This document shows positions 1 through 7,569 of a DNA stretch of 34,650 nucleotides, piece after piece. Below the pieces are notes generated by a model. It was not told the origin of the DNA, did not search any database, and saw nothing but the letters and a program-made list of their open reading frames with translations. The position numbers and the translations under genes are program-made. Source of the stretch: Magnetococcales bacterium HA3dbin3 (lineage in GTDB: Bacteria > Pseudomonadota > Magnetococcia > Magnetococcales > DC0425bin3). Location of the stretch: positions 1-34,650 of the forward strand of contig PEAJ01000009.1 in the NCBI GenBank assembly GCA_002753495.1, written 5' to 3'. The first letter of the stretch is position 1. The number at the start of each line of letters is the position of its first letter.

Positions 1-49
1 GGTACGAGAATAAGAGATGCCGGGGAGATCAAGTTGCCCCCCCCCTGGC

Positions 50-1891
50 TCATTTTTGCCCCCCAACCCCCTTGTTGCGATACAGGCTCCACAGGTCGGA
101 TTCGTCGATTTTGACAAACCGGGCGGCGATCTCGCCCTCGTAAATGGAACGCATGCGCTCTGCCTCGGGGTAGGCAGCAAGGACCTTGGGTTCGAGAAGC
201 AGATCGACATCAACTAACCCCGCGCCCAGCGTTTGGTACGCACCCCGACCGGCGAGCGGTCCCAAACCGCTGGCGGCTCCGGTGTTGAACGGAACCCAAA
301 ACCCCACCTGTTTCGACGGTGGCAGACCCAGGGCAAACGGGAAGGGATTGTCGAGCGTCAACGACCAAACACGCCGTGCGGAGGCGTCAACGTGCTTGCG
401 CAGGAGCTGCAAGGCATCGTTGACAAATACTGCGTTCTTGTAAGGAGTCAAATAAACCGAGTGCCCTTTGGCTTTCTCGGTTCCTTTATTGGAGACGTTG
501 AAGAAGATCTCCTTTTTGACCTCTTCGGGAGTATCCGGTTCATCCTCCCCCCGCGGCAAAGGCAGGGCACGGAAGGCAGGAGAGTCGATGAACTCGTTGT
601 TCTGGGCATGGGCATTGAAATTCTTGACATGCCAGTAGGATGCATAGGTGATACCGAGTATCTCCGGAATGATAAAAATGCGCACGATAAAATAAACGCC
701 CAGGGCGACGGCCAACAGTTGGTGCCAGGCCTGAGATCTCATTTCAGCCGCGGGGAGGGCGAAAAACGCGCGGCGGTGGTGTTCATCGATCAGCAGCACG
801 CCGATGGCGAAGGAGGGAACGTAGCGACCATACATGTCCAGGGTGCCGAGTTTGGCGCTCATCCCCTGGTAGTTGAAGGCCTCGACGAAACAGCCTGTTC
901 CCGCCAGCAACAGGGCAATCCAGAGCAGTTTCAGACGCTGGCCGGACCTGAACCCGACCCCGCCGGCGGCGACAAGAAGCAGGATCACCAGCCAATCCAA
1001 GTTGATCGTCAGCAGTTTCGCAAGATCGGCCAGGGTATTGCCGAGGGTACCAGCGGCATCGACAAACCCTGCCCGCGACATCGCGCGCACATCGAGGAGA
1101 AAATGGTCAAGCCGGATGCCGGTGAGCAGCCAGGCCCCCCCCCAGGCAAGGACAAAACCGAGGATGACCAGGCGCGGATCCGGCTTCGGGGCATCGCGAA
1201 ACGTCAGCCGCGCCACGAGCAGAAATCCGAAACCGGCCAGAAAGTAGCTCACCTTGTTCAACATCAACAAGGCAAGCAAAAACCCGAGCGGGAAGGAAGC
1301 AACAAACCGCCCGGCCGGGGCAACACCCGAACGCGGCGTCAGGGTCACCTGCACCATGAGCAGCCCAAGGAGAACCCAGCCAAATTTGTTGTACTGCGTG
1401 CTGTAGGAGACCATCTTGAAATAGGAGGCCCCCTGGTGCGTCACCCCGAGAGCGGCAAGAATCAGCACCAGGACGAACAGAAACGTCCCTGGTGCCGACA
1501 AGCGTCGGCTGCCGATGATCCAACCCCAAACACCCCCCGTCGCGGCCACGAACAGCGCCACCAGAGGCAGGGCACGCACATCATCGTGTACAAGACGCAT
1601 CGCCAGGGCGGTCAGCACGGCGTGCAGGTTGTGGACCTGGAGAAAATCGGTATGCGGAACCAGGCCGTTACGCAGCTGCCAACCGGCTGAGAGCAGGTAG
1701 AAAGTGTCCCTGGTGCTGTGTGCCTGATGAATCGGACCGGTGATCCACGTCATCACACCCAGGAGCAAACCAGCAACCAGGGCGAGCGCCAGGGCCAACC
1801 GACAGGCTCCCGGGGAGTCGCCGTACCAGGCGGCGAGCAGACGCAACACCCGATCAGGCCGCGCAACCGGTTGGTTGGTCGTGGGCGTCAC
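50..1891 (-). CDS. Polytopic membrane protein, GT-C glycosyltransferase-like
   Basis: This 613-residue protein has a short cytoplasmic N-terminus, about ten hydrophobic helices spread over residues 30-410, and a soluble C-terminal domain of roughly 200 residues. After the first helix comes a loop with Asp62 and an HTDF motif (residues 80-83). This resembles the first extracytoplasmic loop of GT-C enzymes of the PMT/ArnT type, which take sugars from polyprenyl-phosphate carriers. The start is a GTG preceded by GGAGGCGAG, a strong ribosome binding site. It is the last gene of a five-gene minus-strand operon whose first gene is a GT2 enzyme that could load a polyprenyl carrier. Fold and transferase role are inferred from topology and the acidic loop. 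A flippase or polymerase of similar topology is possible, and no substrate can be named. Confidence 0.6.
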   Translation of the reverse strand: MTPTTNQPVARPDRVLRLLAAWYGDSPGACRLALALALVAGLLLGVMTWITGPIHQAHSTRDTFYLLSAGWQLRNGLVPHTDFLQVHNLHAVLTALAMRLVHDDVRALPLVALFVAATGGVWGWIIGSRRLSAPGTFLFVLVLILAALGVTHQGASYFKMVSYSTQYNKFGWVLLGLLMVQVTLTPRSGVAPAGRFVASFPLGFLLALLMLNKVSYFLAGFGFLLVARLTFRDAPKPDPRLVILGFVLAWGGAWLLTGIRLDHFLLDVRAMSRAGFVDAAGTLGNTLADLAKLLTINLDWLVILLLVAAGGVGFRSGQRLKLLWIALLLAGTGCFVEAFNYQGMSAKLGTLDMYGRYVPSFAIGVLLIDEHHRRAFFALPAAEMRSQAWHQLLAVALGVYFIVRIFIIPEILGITYASYWHVKNFNAHAQNNEFIDSPAFRALPLPRGEDEPDTPEEVKKEIFFNVSNKGTEKAKGHSVYLTPYKNAVFVNDALQLLRKHVDASARRVWSLTLDNPFPFALGLPPSKQVGFWVPFNTGAASGLGPLAGRGAYQTLGAGLVDVDLLLEPKVLAAYPEAERMRSIYEGEIAARFVKIDESDLWSLYRNKGVGGQK

Positions 1892-1956
1892 CTCGCCTCC
1901 AAGATGAAGAAAACCGTTATCGCTAACAGGTCAGACACCCCCTCGAGCAGGACCAT
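1888..1956 (-). CDS. Possible 22-codon hydrophobic ORF coupled to the membrane protein
   Basis: Between the cobalamin radical SAM gene and the membrane protein gene lies an ATG-started ORF of 22 codons. Its translation begins MVLLEGVSDLLAITVFF and ends LEAR. Its TGA stop overlaps the GTG start of the membrane protein (GTGA). The peptide is mostly hydrophobic and could form one membrane helix. The ribosome binding site is weak (GGCAAG). It may be a translational coupler or leader, a small membrane protein, or chance. No family is recognised. Confidence 0.3.
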   Translation of the reverse strand: MVLLEGVSDLLAITVFFILEAR

Positions 1957-1967
1957 CTTGCCGATTC

Positions 1968-3581
1968 TCACCCAATCTCCCGTGCCGGTGATGCTCCCTG
2001 GTGCGGCATCTCACCAGTCGCCTGCCGCAAAAGGGCATCGGCTTGGCTGCTGCCGACTTTAAACCGCTTGCGCCAATAATTCGGGCTGACCGGATCAAAA
2101 CGTTTGCGGAACCACCAGCCGTAATTGAGGGCATAAGCGCGGGCATCACGATCGCGAAATACCATGGAGAGATCAAACAGCCGCAGGATGAAATCGAACG
2201 GGATGACGTAAAAGATGACATAGGCCCGGGAGTGATAAAACGCCCGGCGCAGCCACACCGGCATGAAGCTCATGGAGCGAAAAAGCAGTTTGTAGGCCTG
2301 GAACATGCGGCGACGCCTGCGTTCCATCGGCGAGCCCTCATCCATGTAGTTGCCATGCAACCCTTCATCGATGTCACGATTTTCTTCCTCCTTGAGGATC
2401 CCCGCCGCCACCGCCTGATCGATGATCCGCGTGCGCGGCAGGTAGGAGAGCATGAACGGCGAGATGCGATAAAGATAGCGCAGATTGGCAAACATCGCCG
2501 CCGCGCGTTGCAACTCCGCCTCGGTCTGTCCGGGCAGGCCGAGAATGTAATCCAGGGAGTAGTGAATGCCGACCCTCTCCATGATCTGGATGGCGCGATC
2601 GATCTGGGCGTTGGTTTCGTGCCGGTTGAGGACTTCGTTGCGTACGGTCGGGTCGTAGGATTCAAGCCCCATTTGCACCCCGAAGCAACCGGCGTCGCGC
2701 AGGGCGATGCAGAGATCTTCGCGAATGAGCAGGGGGTGACTGAAAATACGAAACGGCAGGCCGATCTCTCGCGGGTAGCGGGAGCAAAATTCCAGCACCC
2801 ACGACGGCGTGTAGGAGAAAACGGCGTTGCGAAAATCCACCCACTTGAAATTGTACCGATCCTTGTTGAGGCGCAGCTCCTGCAGGACGGAGTCGACGCT
2901 GCGCTCGCGAACCTTTTTGAAACCGGGCACATCCCGTTCCAGGTCGGAGACCGTAGAAACCGAACAGTAGGTGCAGTTGTAGGGGCAGCCGCGATTGGTC
3001 ACCGCCAGATAGTAGTTGCGGATCGGGATCACTGGGGCGTAAAGCTCCTTGTCCGGCAAGGGCATGGCGTCGAGGTCGGCGATCACCGGTCGGCGCGGAT
3101 TTTTGATGATGGTACCTGCCTTGTCCTTGAACCAAAGGCCGGGGATGGTCGTATCCCACACTCCCTCGTCCAGGCGGCGCAGAAGGTCAGCCATCGCCAG
3201 TTCGCCCTCGTTGAGGCAGACCGCATCCACCGGCGGCTTGGCGATGATGACATCCGGACAGGTGATGGCATGATAACCACCAAAAATGATCGGGACATCG
3301 AGCAACGCCTTGACCTCCGCTGCCCGGCGGATGCCCCAACGATAGTTGATGGCCATCACCGAAAAGGCCACCACCTCCGGGCGCGAGGCGACTATCTGGT
3401 GCAACAGGTTGGAACCTTGATCGAAGAGTCGGGCGAGCCAGGGAATGCACAGGTAGTTCTTGTCGTCGAACAGGGATTGCTCATAGGCGAGCGCAACCTC
3501 GTGCCCCTCGGCCTTGAGGTAGGCGGAGATGTATTCGACCGACGGATTTTCCCACCCCATGGTGACGAAGGTGATACGCAT
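1968..3581 (-). CDS. Cobalamin-binding radical SAM enzyme (B12-rSAM)
   Basis: This 537-residue protein has an N-terminal Rossmann-like cobalamin-binding domain (residues about 1-140, including IIFGGYHA near 98-105). It is followed by a radical SAM barrel with the cluster motif CPYNCTYC (Cys199, Cys203, Cys206) and a C-terminal basic, aromatic-rich tail. The order matches class B radical SAM methylases and the BchE/HpnP group, which use methylcobalamin or SAM chemistry on unactivated carbons. The ATG at 3581 is chosen because the domain begins there (MRITFVTMGW). The frame stays open upstream to a TTG at 3662, so 27 more residues are possible. Genes for a methyltransferase and a second radical SAM enzyme lie just upstream in the same operon, suggesting successive modification of one lipid or glycan. 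The substrate is unknown; HpnP-like hopanoid methylation is possible but not supported by the neighbours. Confidence 0.85.
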   Translation of the reverse strand: MRITFVTMGWENPSVEYISAYLKAEGHEVALAYEQSLFDDKNYLCIPWLARLFDQGSNLLHQIVASRPEVVAFSVMAINYRWGIRRAAEVKALLDVPIIFGGYHAITCPDVIIAKPPVDAVCLNEGELAMADLLRRLDEGVWDTTIPGLWFKDKAGTIIKNPRRPVIADLDAMPLPDKELYAPVIPIRNYYLAVTNRGCPYNCTYCSVSTVSDLERDVPGFKKVRERSVDSVLQELRLNKDRYNFKWVDFRNAVFSYTPSWVLEFCSRYPREIGLPFRIFSHPLLIREDLCIALRDAGCFGVQMGLESYDPTVRNEVLNRHETNAQIDRAIQIMERVGIHYSLDYILGLPGQTEAELQRAAAMFANLRYLYRISPFMLSYLPRTRIIDQAVAAGILKEEENRDIDEGLHGNYMDEGSPMERRRRRMFQAYKLLFRSMSFMPVWLRRAFYHSRAYVIFYVIPFDFILRLFDLSMVFRDRDARAYALNYGWWFRKRFDPVSPNYWRKRFKVGSSQADALLRQATGEMPHQGASPAREIG

Positions 3582-3665
3582 GGTCCCGACCCCGATATCA
3601 AAGTTCCTGGAAGACCAGGCGATTGTTCCGTTTTTCCAATCCGTTGCCCATGCATCCGGCAAGGG

Positions 3666-4433
3666 TCACGATGCCGGCGGGCGCCGGGCAAGGCCGTAGA
3701 GCGACACCCCCCAGGGCCAACTACCACCGCGGCGAATCCACTTAAGCTCCAGGGCGGCGAACCCGGCGAGGATGCGCTCGACCCAAGCCGGCGGCGGCTT
3801 CTGGAAATCGCTTTCGGCATCGTTCCGGCTGACTGTGGGTGATCCGAGCACTTTGCGCAGGAAAAACACCGCCGGAAAAATGAAAAACGACCAATACGAG
3901 GCCCTCTCGATCGAAAAACCGGCCGCCTCCAGCATGCGCACAAATGCACGTTGACGGTAGCGGCGCAGGTGATCGAAGGCGAGATCGTGTTCGGAAAAGA
4001 GCGACTGGAAGCAGGGAACGTTGAACAACAGGTGTCCCCCCGGGCGCAAGATCCGCCGCGCCTCGCGCATGGCGCCGGCATCATCGGGCAGATGCTCGAA
4101 AATGTCGAAGGCAACCACCAGATCGAAACTCGCATCGGCAAAGGGGAGGCGTTGGGCATCGCCGGCGACCATCAGTCGGACACCGCGCCGGCGGCAGTGG
4201 GCAGTGGCAATCGGGGAAAGATCGAGACCGACGTAGGTACCGTAAGGGGCACAAGTCGGGTGGTTGCCGCCCAGGGCACTGCCGAGGTCGAGGATCCGCG
4301 GCACGTCCAACGCCGCTTTGTGCGCAGTCGGGTAGAGGTCGGCAAGCGTTGTCACCAGAAAGCGGCGTCGCGCCTCGTACCACCAAAAGTCGGCTTCCTG
4401 GTGCACCATGCAGTCAAATTCGCTCGCTTTCAA
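3666..4433 (-). CDS. Class I SAM-dependent methyltransferase
   Basis: This protein has about 255 residues with a class I methyltransferase fold. Motif I is ILDLGSALGGN (residues 47-57), followed by the acidic strand end GLDLSP and the motif FDLVVAFDIFEHL typical of the UbiE/type 11 group. A hydrophobic stretch near residues 180-195 (FFIFPAVFF) may touch the membrane. The chosen start is a TTG overlapping the upstream stop as TTGA, with GGAGGG six bases ahead; an ATG at 4409 is the alternative. The tight overlap with the radical SAM/SPASM gene implies translational coupling. It probably methylates an intermediate of the same envelope glycan or lipid pathway. The substrate cannot be read from the sequence. 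Confidence 0.8.
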   Translation of the reverse strand: MKASEFDCMVHQEADFWWYEARRRFLVTTLADLYPTAHKAALDVPRILDLGSALGGNHPTCAPYGTYVGLDLSPIATAHCRRRGVRLMVAGDAQRLPFADASFDLVVAFDIFEHLPDDAGAMREARRILRPGGHLLFNVPCFQSLFSEHDLAFDHLRRYRQRAFVRMLEAAGFSIERASYWSFFIFPAVFFLRKVLGSPTVSRNDAESDFQKPPPAWVERILAGFAALELKWIRRGGSWPWGVSLYGLARRPPAS

Positions 4434-5449
4434 GCCGGGCCCTCCGACAACGGGGGGGATTGCAACGGCTCTCGGCTGGAAAACTCTTCCTTGTAGCGCG
4501 GACAATCCACCATCTTCTGGCGATAAAGGGGATGCAGGCGCATGCGGTCCCAAATCGCCTTGAGGGGCTCCTGTTTGAGGTTGCCGGCGATATCATGCAC
4601 CAGATCGCAGGGGGTCACCTCGCCGTAGGCGGTGATGTAAATCTTCTCCACCCCGGCCGGGCAGCCCGATCGCCCACGAAAATTGTACATGTTGTGGTGG
4701 CGCGCGCGCGGATGGCGCAAAAGCTCGGCCAGGGCATCGTTGCGTTCCTGGCAGGTCATCATTTTTTCCGCCTGCCCCGACCATCCCCCCACGGCCGCGG
4801 AGTCGCAGATAAGCAAAAAGGCATCCTCGCGTTCACACAATGCCAGCAAATCGTACATCTTCCGCTTGTTGCTGGAGGTTTCGGTGGAGAGCACGGTCGA
4901 AAAGCAGAGGTTGAGACCGACCTCATGCGCCCAGCGGCCGGCCCGAATGACCTTGTCGTAGCATCCGGGGACACCGCGCAACCGGTCGTGTTCGGCGGCG
5001 TCAGCGGCGTCAAGGCTGATTTGGATGGTATTGAGACCAGCCGCCTTCATGTCGGCCATTTTTTGGCGCGTCAAAAGCAGGGCGTTGGTCACCAGGGAAA
5101 CGACGACCCGCCGCGGCTGACAGGCGCGAATGACATCAAGCAGATCCTTGCGCAGGGTGGGTTCGCCGCCGGTCAGGTTGACATGAATGATGCCCAGTTC
5201 AATCGCCTGGGCGATGAGGTCGCCAATCTCGGTGACGGTCAAGTACGCATGGTCGTCATTTTCCATGTTGGCGGAGTAGCACTTGTGGCACTTGGCCTGG
5301 CAACGATAGGTAAGGGCCAGCTCCAGGGAGCGCAGGGTGTCCTGACGCAGGATCAGGGAACGAAAGTAGCCGCTGGCCACCCGTTCGAGAACCGCCGGCT
5401 TGCTGATGAAAGGCAGGTGGCGGGCGGCCTTGACGACGCGATCAATCAT
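4430..5449 (-). CDS. Radical SAM enzyme with SPASM-like C-terminal cysteines
   Basis: This is a 339-residue radical SAM enzyme. The cluster motif is CQAKCHKC (Cys50, Cys54, Cys57), and the SAM-binding GGEP motif is NLTGGEPTL (residues 91-99). C-terminal cysteines at 233, 263 (SGCPAG), 281 (TPCDL) and 316 (DCPRY) suggest an auxiliary iron-sulfur cluster of the SPASM/twitch type. The ATG at 5449 begins MIDRVVKAAR and overlaps the end of the glycosyltransferase gene by 8 bases. SPASM enzymes modify peptides, sugars or anaerobic maturases. In this operon a sugar or lipid substrate is more likely than a peptide, because no precursor peptide is evident apart from the tiny ORF at 1888. The family is certain; the function is unknown. 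Confidence 0.85.
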   Translation of the reverse strand: MIDRVVKAARHLPFISKPAVLERVASGYFRSLILRQDTLRSLELALTYRCQAKCHKCYSANMENDDHAYLTVTEIGDLIAQAIELGIIHVNLTGGEPTLRKDLLDVIRACQPRRVVVSLVTNALLLTRQKMADMKAAGLNTIQISLDAADAAEHDRLRGVPGCYDKVIRAGRWAHEVGLNLCFSTVLSTETSSNKRKMYDLLALCEREDAFLLICDSAAVGGWSGQAEKMMTCQERNDALAELLRHPRARHHNMYNFRGRSGCPAGVEKIYITAYGEVTPCDLVHDIAGNLKQEPLKAIWDRMRLHPLYRQKMVDCPRYKEEFSSREPLQSPPLSEGPA

Positions 5450-6524
5450 GAGGCAAATCCTGGGGGGACGACGGCCGATGGTGGATGGAAGGCTCCGTGG
5501 CAACGGGGTCTGAACCGGCAACGGCAGGAGGGGATCGCCCCCCGGCAGCGGGGCGGCGGTGAATGGCCGCCACCAGGTAGTAGGGACGACCACGCACCTC
5601 GTCGTAGATCCGGCCAATGTACTCCCCGAGAATGCCGGTGAAGGTAATTTGGAACGAGGCGATGGTCAACATCAGGATGACGGCCATGGCGCTGCCGGGA
5701 ACGTTGTAGAAAATCCAAAAACCGGTGCCGGTGATTCTGACAAAAAGGATAATCACGCTGAGCAGGGCAAAGATCAGCGTCAAACCAAAGCCAATTACGG
5801 TAAAAAGCCGGATCGGCACCAGCGAGAAGGAAAACAGGGCATTCAAGCCGTCGCTGAGCAGTTTCTTCAGGGTCTGGCGCGGACGGCCGTGGGCGCGCTG
5901 CGGGCGATGGTACTTGATGCTGGCCTGGCGGTAACCAAGAAAAGAGCGCAGCATCGGGTAGCTTTTGTTGCGTTCCCGCAAGGCACGCAGGTGTTGGGCG
6001 GCATTGTGGTCGAGAAGGGAGAACATCCCCGCCTGTTCGACCAGCTCAACGCTGGAGGTGGCGCGAACGAGGCGGTAGTAGACCAGGGTCAAAAAATGGC
6101 GCAGCCGCCCCTGCACCCGGCTCTCCTTGACCGTGAACACCACCGGGTACCCCTCGCGCCATTTGGCCAGCAGTTCCGGGATGAGTTCCGGGGGATCTTC
6201 CAGATCGCCGTCCATGAGGATGAGCAGGTCGCCGTGCGCATGATCAAGACCGGCGTTGAAGGCGTTCTGATGGCCCCAGTTGCGCGTCAGTTCCAAAACG
6301 ACGATGCGCGAATCCTCCGCCTGCCGGGCAAGAAGCCGCGCCAGGGTGGCATCGCTGCTGCCGTCATCGACGAAGAGAAACTCGAAACCATACGCCAAGC
6401 TGTCCGCCACCGCCTGCAAGCGGTTGACCAGGAGGTCAACGCTCTCCTCCTCGTTCAGCAGGGGGATGATGACGCTGACACTCTCAACTTTGTTTTCCGC
6501 ACGGGGCGGCAAGGCTGCGGACAT
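5442..6524 (-). CDS. GT2 glycosyltransferase, polyprenyl-phosphate sugar transferase type
   Basis: This 360-residue protein has a GT-A/GT2 catalytic domain at residues 14-230: VSVIIPLLNEEES, the nucleotide-binding DDGSSD (53-58) and the metal-binding DGD (105-107). It is followed by two membrane helices (about 238-263 and 277-300) and the usual EYIGRIYDEVRGRP motif. This is the architecture of ArnC/GtrB/DPM1-like enzymes, which transfer a sugar from a nucleotide donor to polyprenyl phosphate on the cytoplasmic face. The last 40 residues are Pro/Ser/Arg-rich and less conserved-looking. It is the first gene of the minus-strand operon and would supply the activated sugar for the GT-C-like protein at the operon end. 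The ATG at 6524 has only a weak ribosome binding site. Confidence 0.88.
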   Translation of the reverse strand: MSAALPPRAENKVESVSVIIPLLNEEESVDLLVNRLQAVADSLAYGFEFLFVDDGSSDATLARLLARQAEDSRIVVLELTRNWGHQNAFNAGLDHAHGDLLILMDGDLEDPPELIPELLAKWREGYPVVFTVKESRVQGRLRHFLTLVYYRLVRATSSVELVEQAGMFSLLDHNAAQHLRALRERNKSYPMLRSFLGYRQASIKYHRPQRAHGRPRQTLKKLLSDGLNALFSFSLVPIRLFTVIGFGLTLIFALLSVIILFVRITGTGFWIFYNVPGSAMAVILMLTIASFQITFTGILGEYIGRIYDEVRGRPYYLVAAIHRRPAAGGRSPPAVAGSDPVATEPSIHHRPSSPQDLPHD

Positions 6525-6702
6525 GGCTGGTCCCGTTTCACCTAAGGATACTTCCCGCGCCGGAGCGCCTCTCCACCCGCACGAGACCCAGCGGCCGATT
6601 CTACGTCATTTGCGATGACGCGTGAAGCCCCATTCCCGCCGACACCAGCATTCACCCCGCCGGTCGCGGCAGGAAAACATCAACTCCACGCCCGGTGACC
6701 GA

Positions 6703-7569
6703 CTACGCAGCGCTCTCCCCCTCCTGCAACGCTGCAAGAAGCTTGATCTCCTCCGGCCAGAGGGTTTCGTCGATCGTCTCCAGGACCAGCGGGATCCCCT
6801 CCAGACGCGGGTCGCGCATGATCAGGCGAAATGGTTCCAGGCCAAGAAGACCGCGCCCCAGGTTTTCGTGGCGATCAACACGGCTGTTGAGCCCCTTCTT
6901 GGCATCGTTGAGGTGCATCCCCTTGAGGTAGGAAAAACCGATGATTTGATCAAAGGTGGCCATGGTGGCGGCGTAGGTTTCAGGCGTGCGCAGGTCGTAA
7001 CCGGCGGCAAAGGCATGACAAGTATCGAGGCAGACGCCGACGCGACGACGATCCTCGACATGATCGATGATCGCGGCAATTTGGGCAAAGTCGTGGCCAA
7101 GGTTGCTCCCCTGGCCGGCGGTGTTTTCGATCACCGCCACGACACCGGTGGTTTGTTCCAGGGCGCGGTTGATCCCTTCGGCGATCCACTCCAGGGATCG
7201 CTCCACCGGTGCCAGCTTCAGGTGGCTCCCAGGGTGAAAATTAAGGCAGGTCAGGCCAAGCTGCTCACAACGTTGCATCTCATCGATGAAGGCGGCCAGG
7301 GATTTTTCCCGTGCCTGCGGGTCGGGATGCCCGAGATTGATCAGGTAGCCATCGTGCGGCAAAACTTGCGCCGGTTGAAAGCCACAGGCGACGAGGTTGT
7401 CCCGAAAAATCTTGATTTCTCCTTCGCTTAAAGGTTTGGCCTGCCACTGGCGTTGATTTTTCGTAAACATGGCAAACGCCGTCGCGCCGATGGCCTGGGC
7501 GTTGATCGGGGCCTGTCCCACCCCACCGGCAATGCTGACATGAGCGCCGATCCACTTGCGCATGGTCAT
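6703..7569 (-). CDS. nfo: Endonuclease IV (AP endonuclease, deoxyribonuclease IV)
   Basis: This is a 288-residue TIM-barrel AP endonuclease, close to the usual length of about 285. It cuts DNA 5' of abasic sites in base excision repair. All nine expected metal ligands of the trinuclear zinc site appear in order: His72, His112 (FHPGSH), Glu148 (IENTAGQG), Asp182 and His185 ([15 protein letters not shown]), His219, Asp232 and His234 (VDRHENLG), and Glu264 (LVLETID). The start ATG overlaps the stop of the upstream histidine kinase gene (ATGA), so it is translationally coupled to a signalling operon. That is an unusual setting for a housekeeping repair enzyme; a second ATG lies two codons in. Confidence 0.96.
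   Translation of the reverse strand: MTMRKWIGAHVSIAGGVGQAPINAQAIGATAFAMFTKNQRQWQAKPLSEGEIKIFRDNLVACGFQPAQVLPHDGYLINLGHPDPQAREKSLAAFIDEMQRCEQLGLTCLNFHPGSHLKLAPVERSLEWIAEGINRALEQTTGVVAVIENTAGQGSNLGHDFAQIAAIIDHVEDRRRVGVCLDTCHAFAAGYDLRTPETYAATMATFDQIIGFSYLKGMHLNDAKKGLNSRVDRHENLGRGLLGLEPFRLIMRDPRLEGIPLVLETIDETLWPEEIKLLAALQEGESAA

Noticed and set aside
233-1690. Long plus-strand frame opposite the membrane protein gene
   Set aside because: Antisense shadow of a high-GC gene: His/Gln/Arg-rich, no domain and no ribosome binding site. Similar long antisense frames at 2001-3842, 7593-9944 and 13032-15188 were rejected for the same reason.
6604-6620. Hairpin CGTCAT-ttgcg-ATGACG between nfo and the GT2 gene
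   Set aside because: Only 6 bp and no T-run on either strand, so it is not called a terminator or operator.
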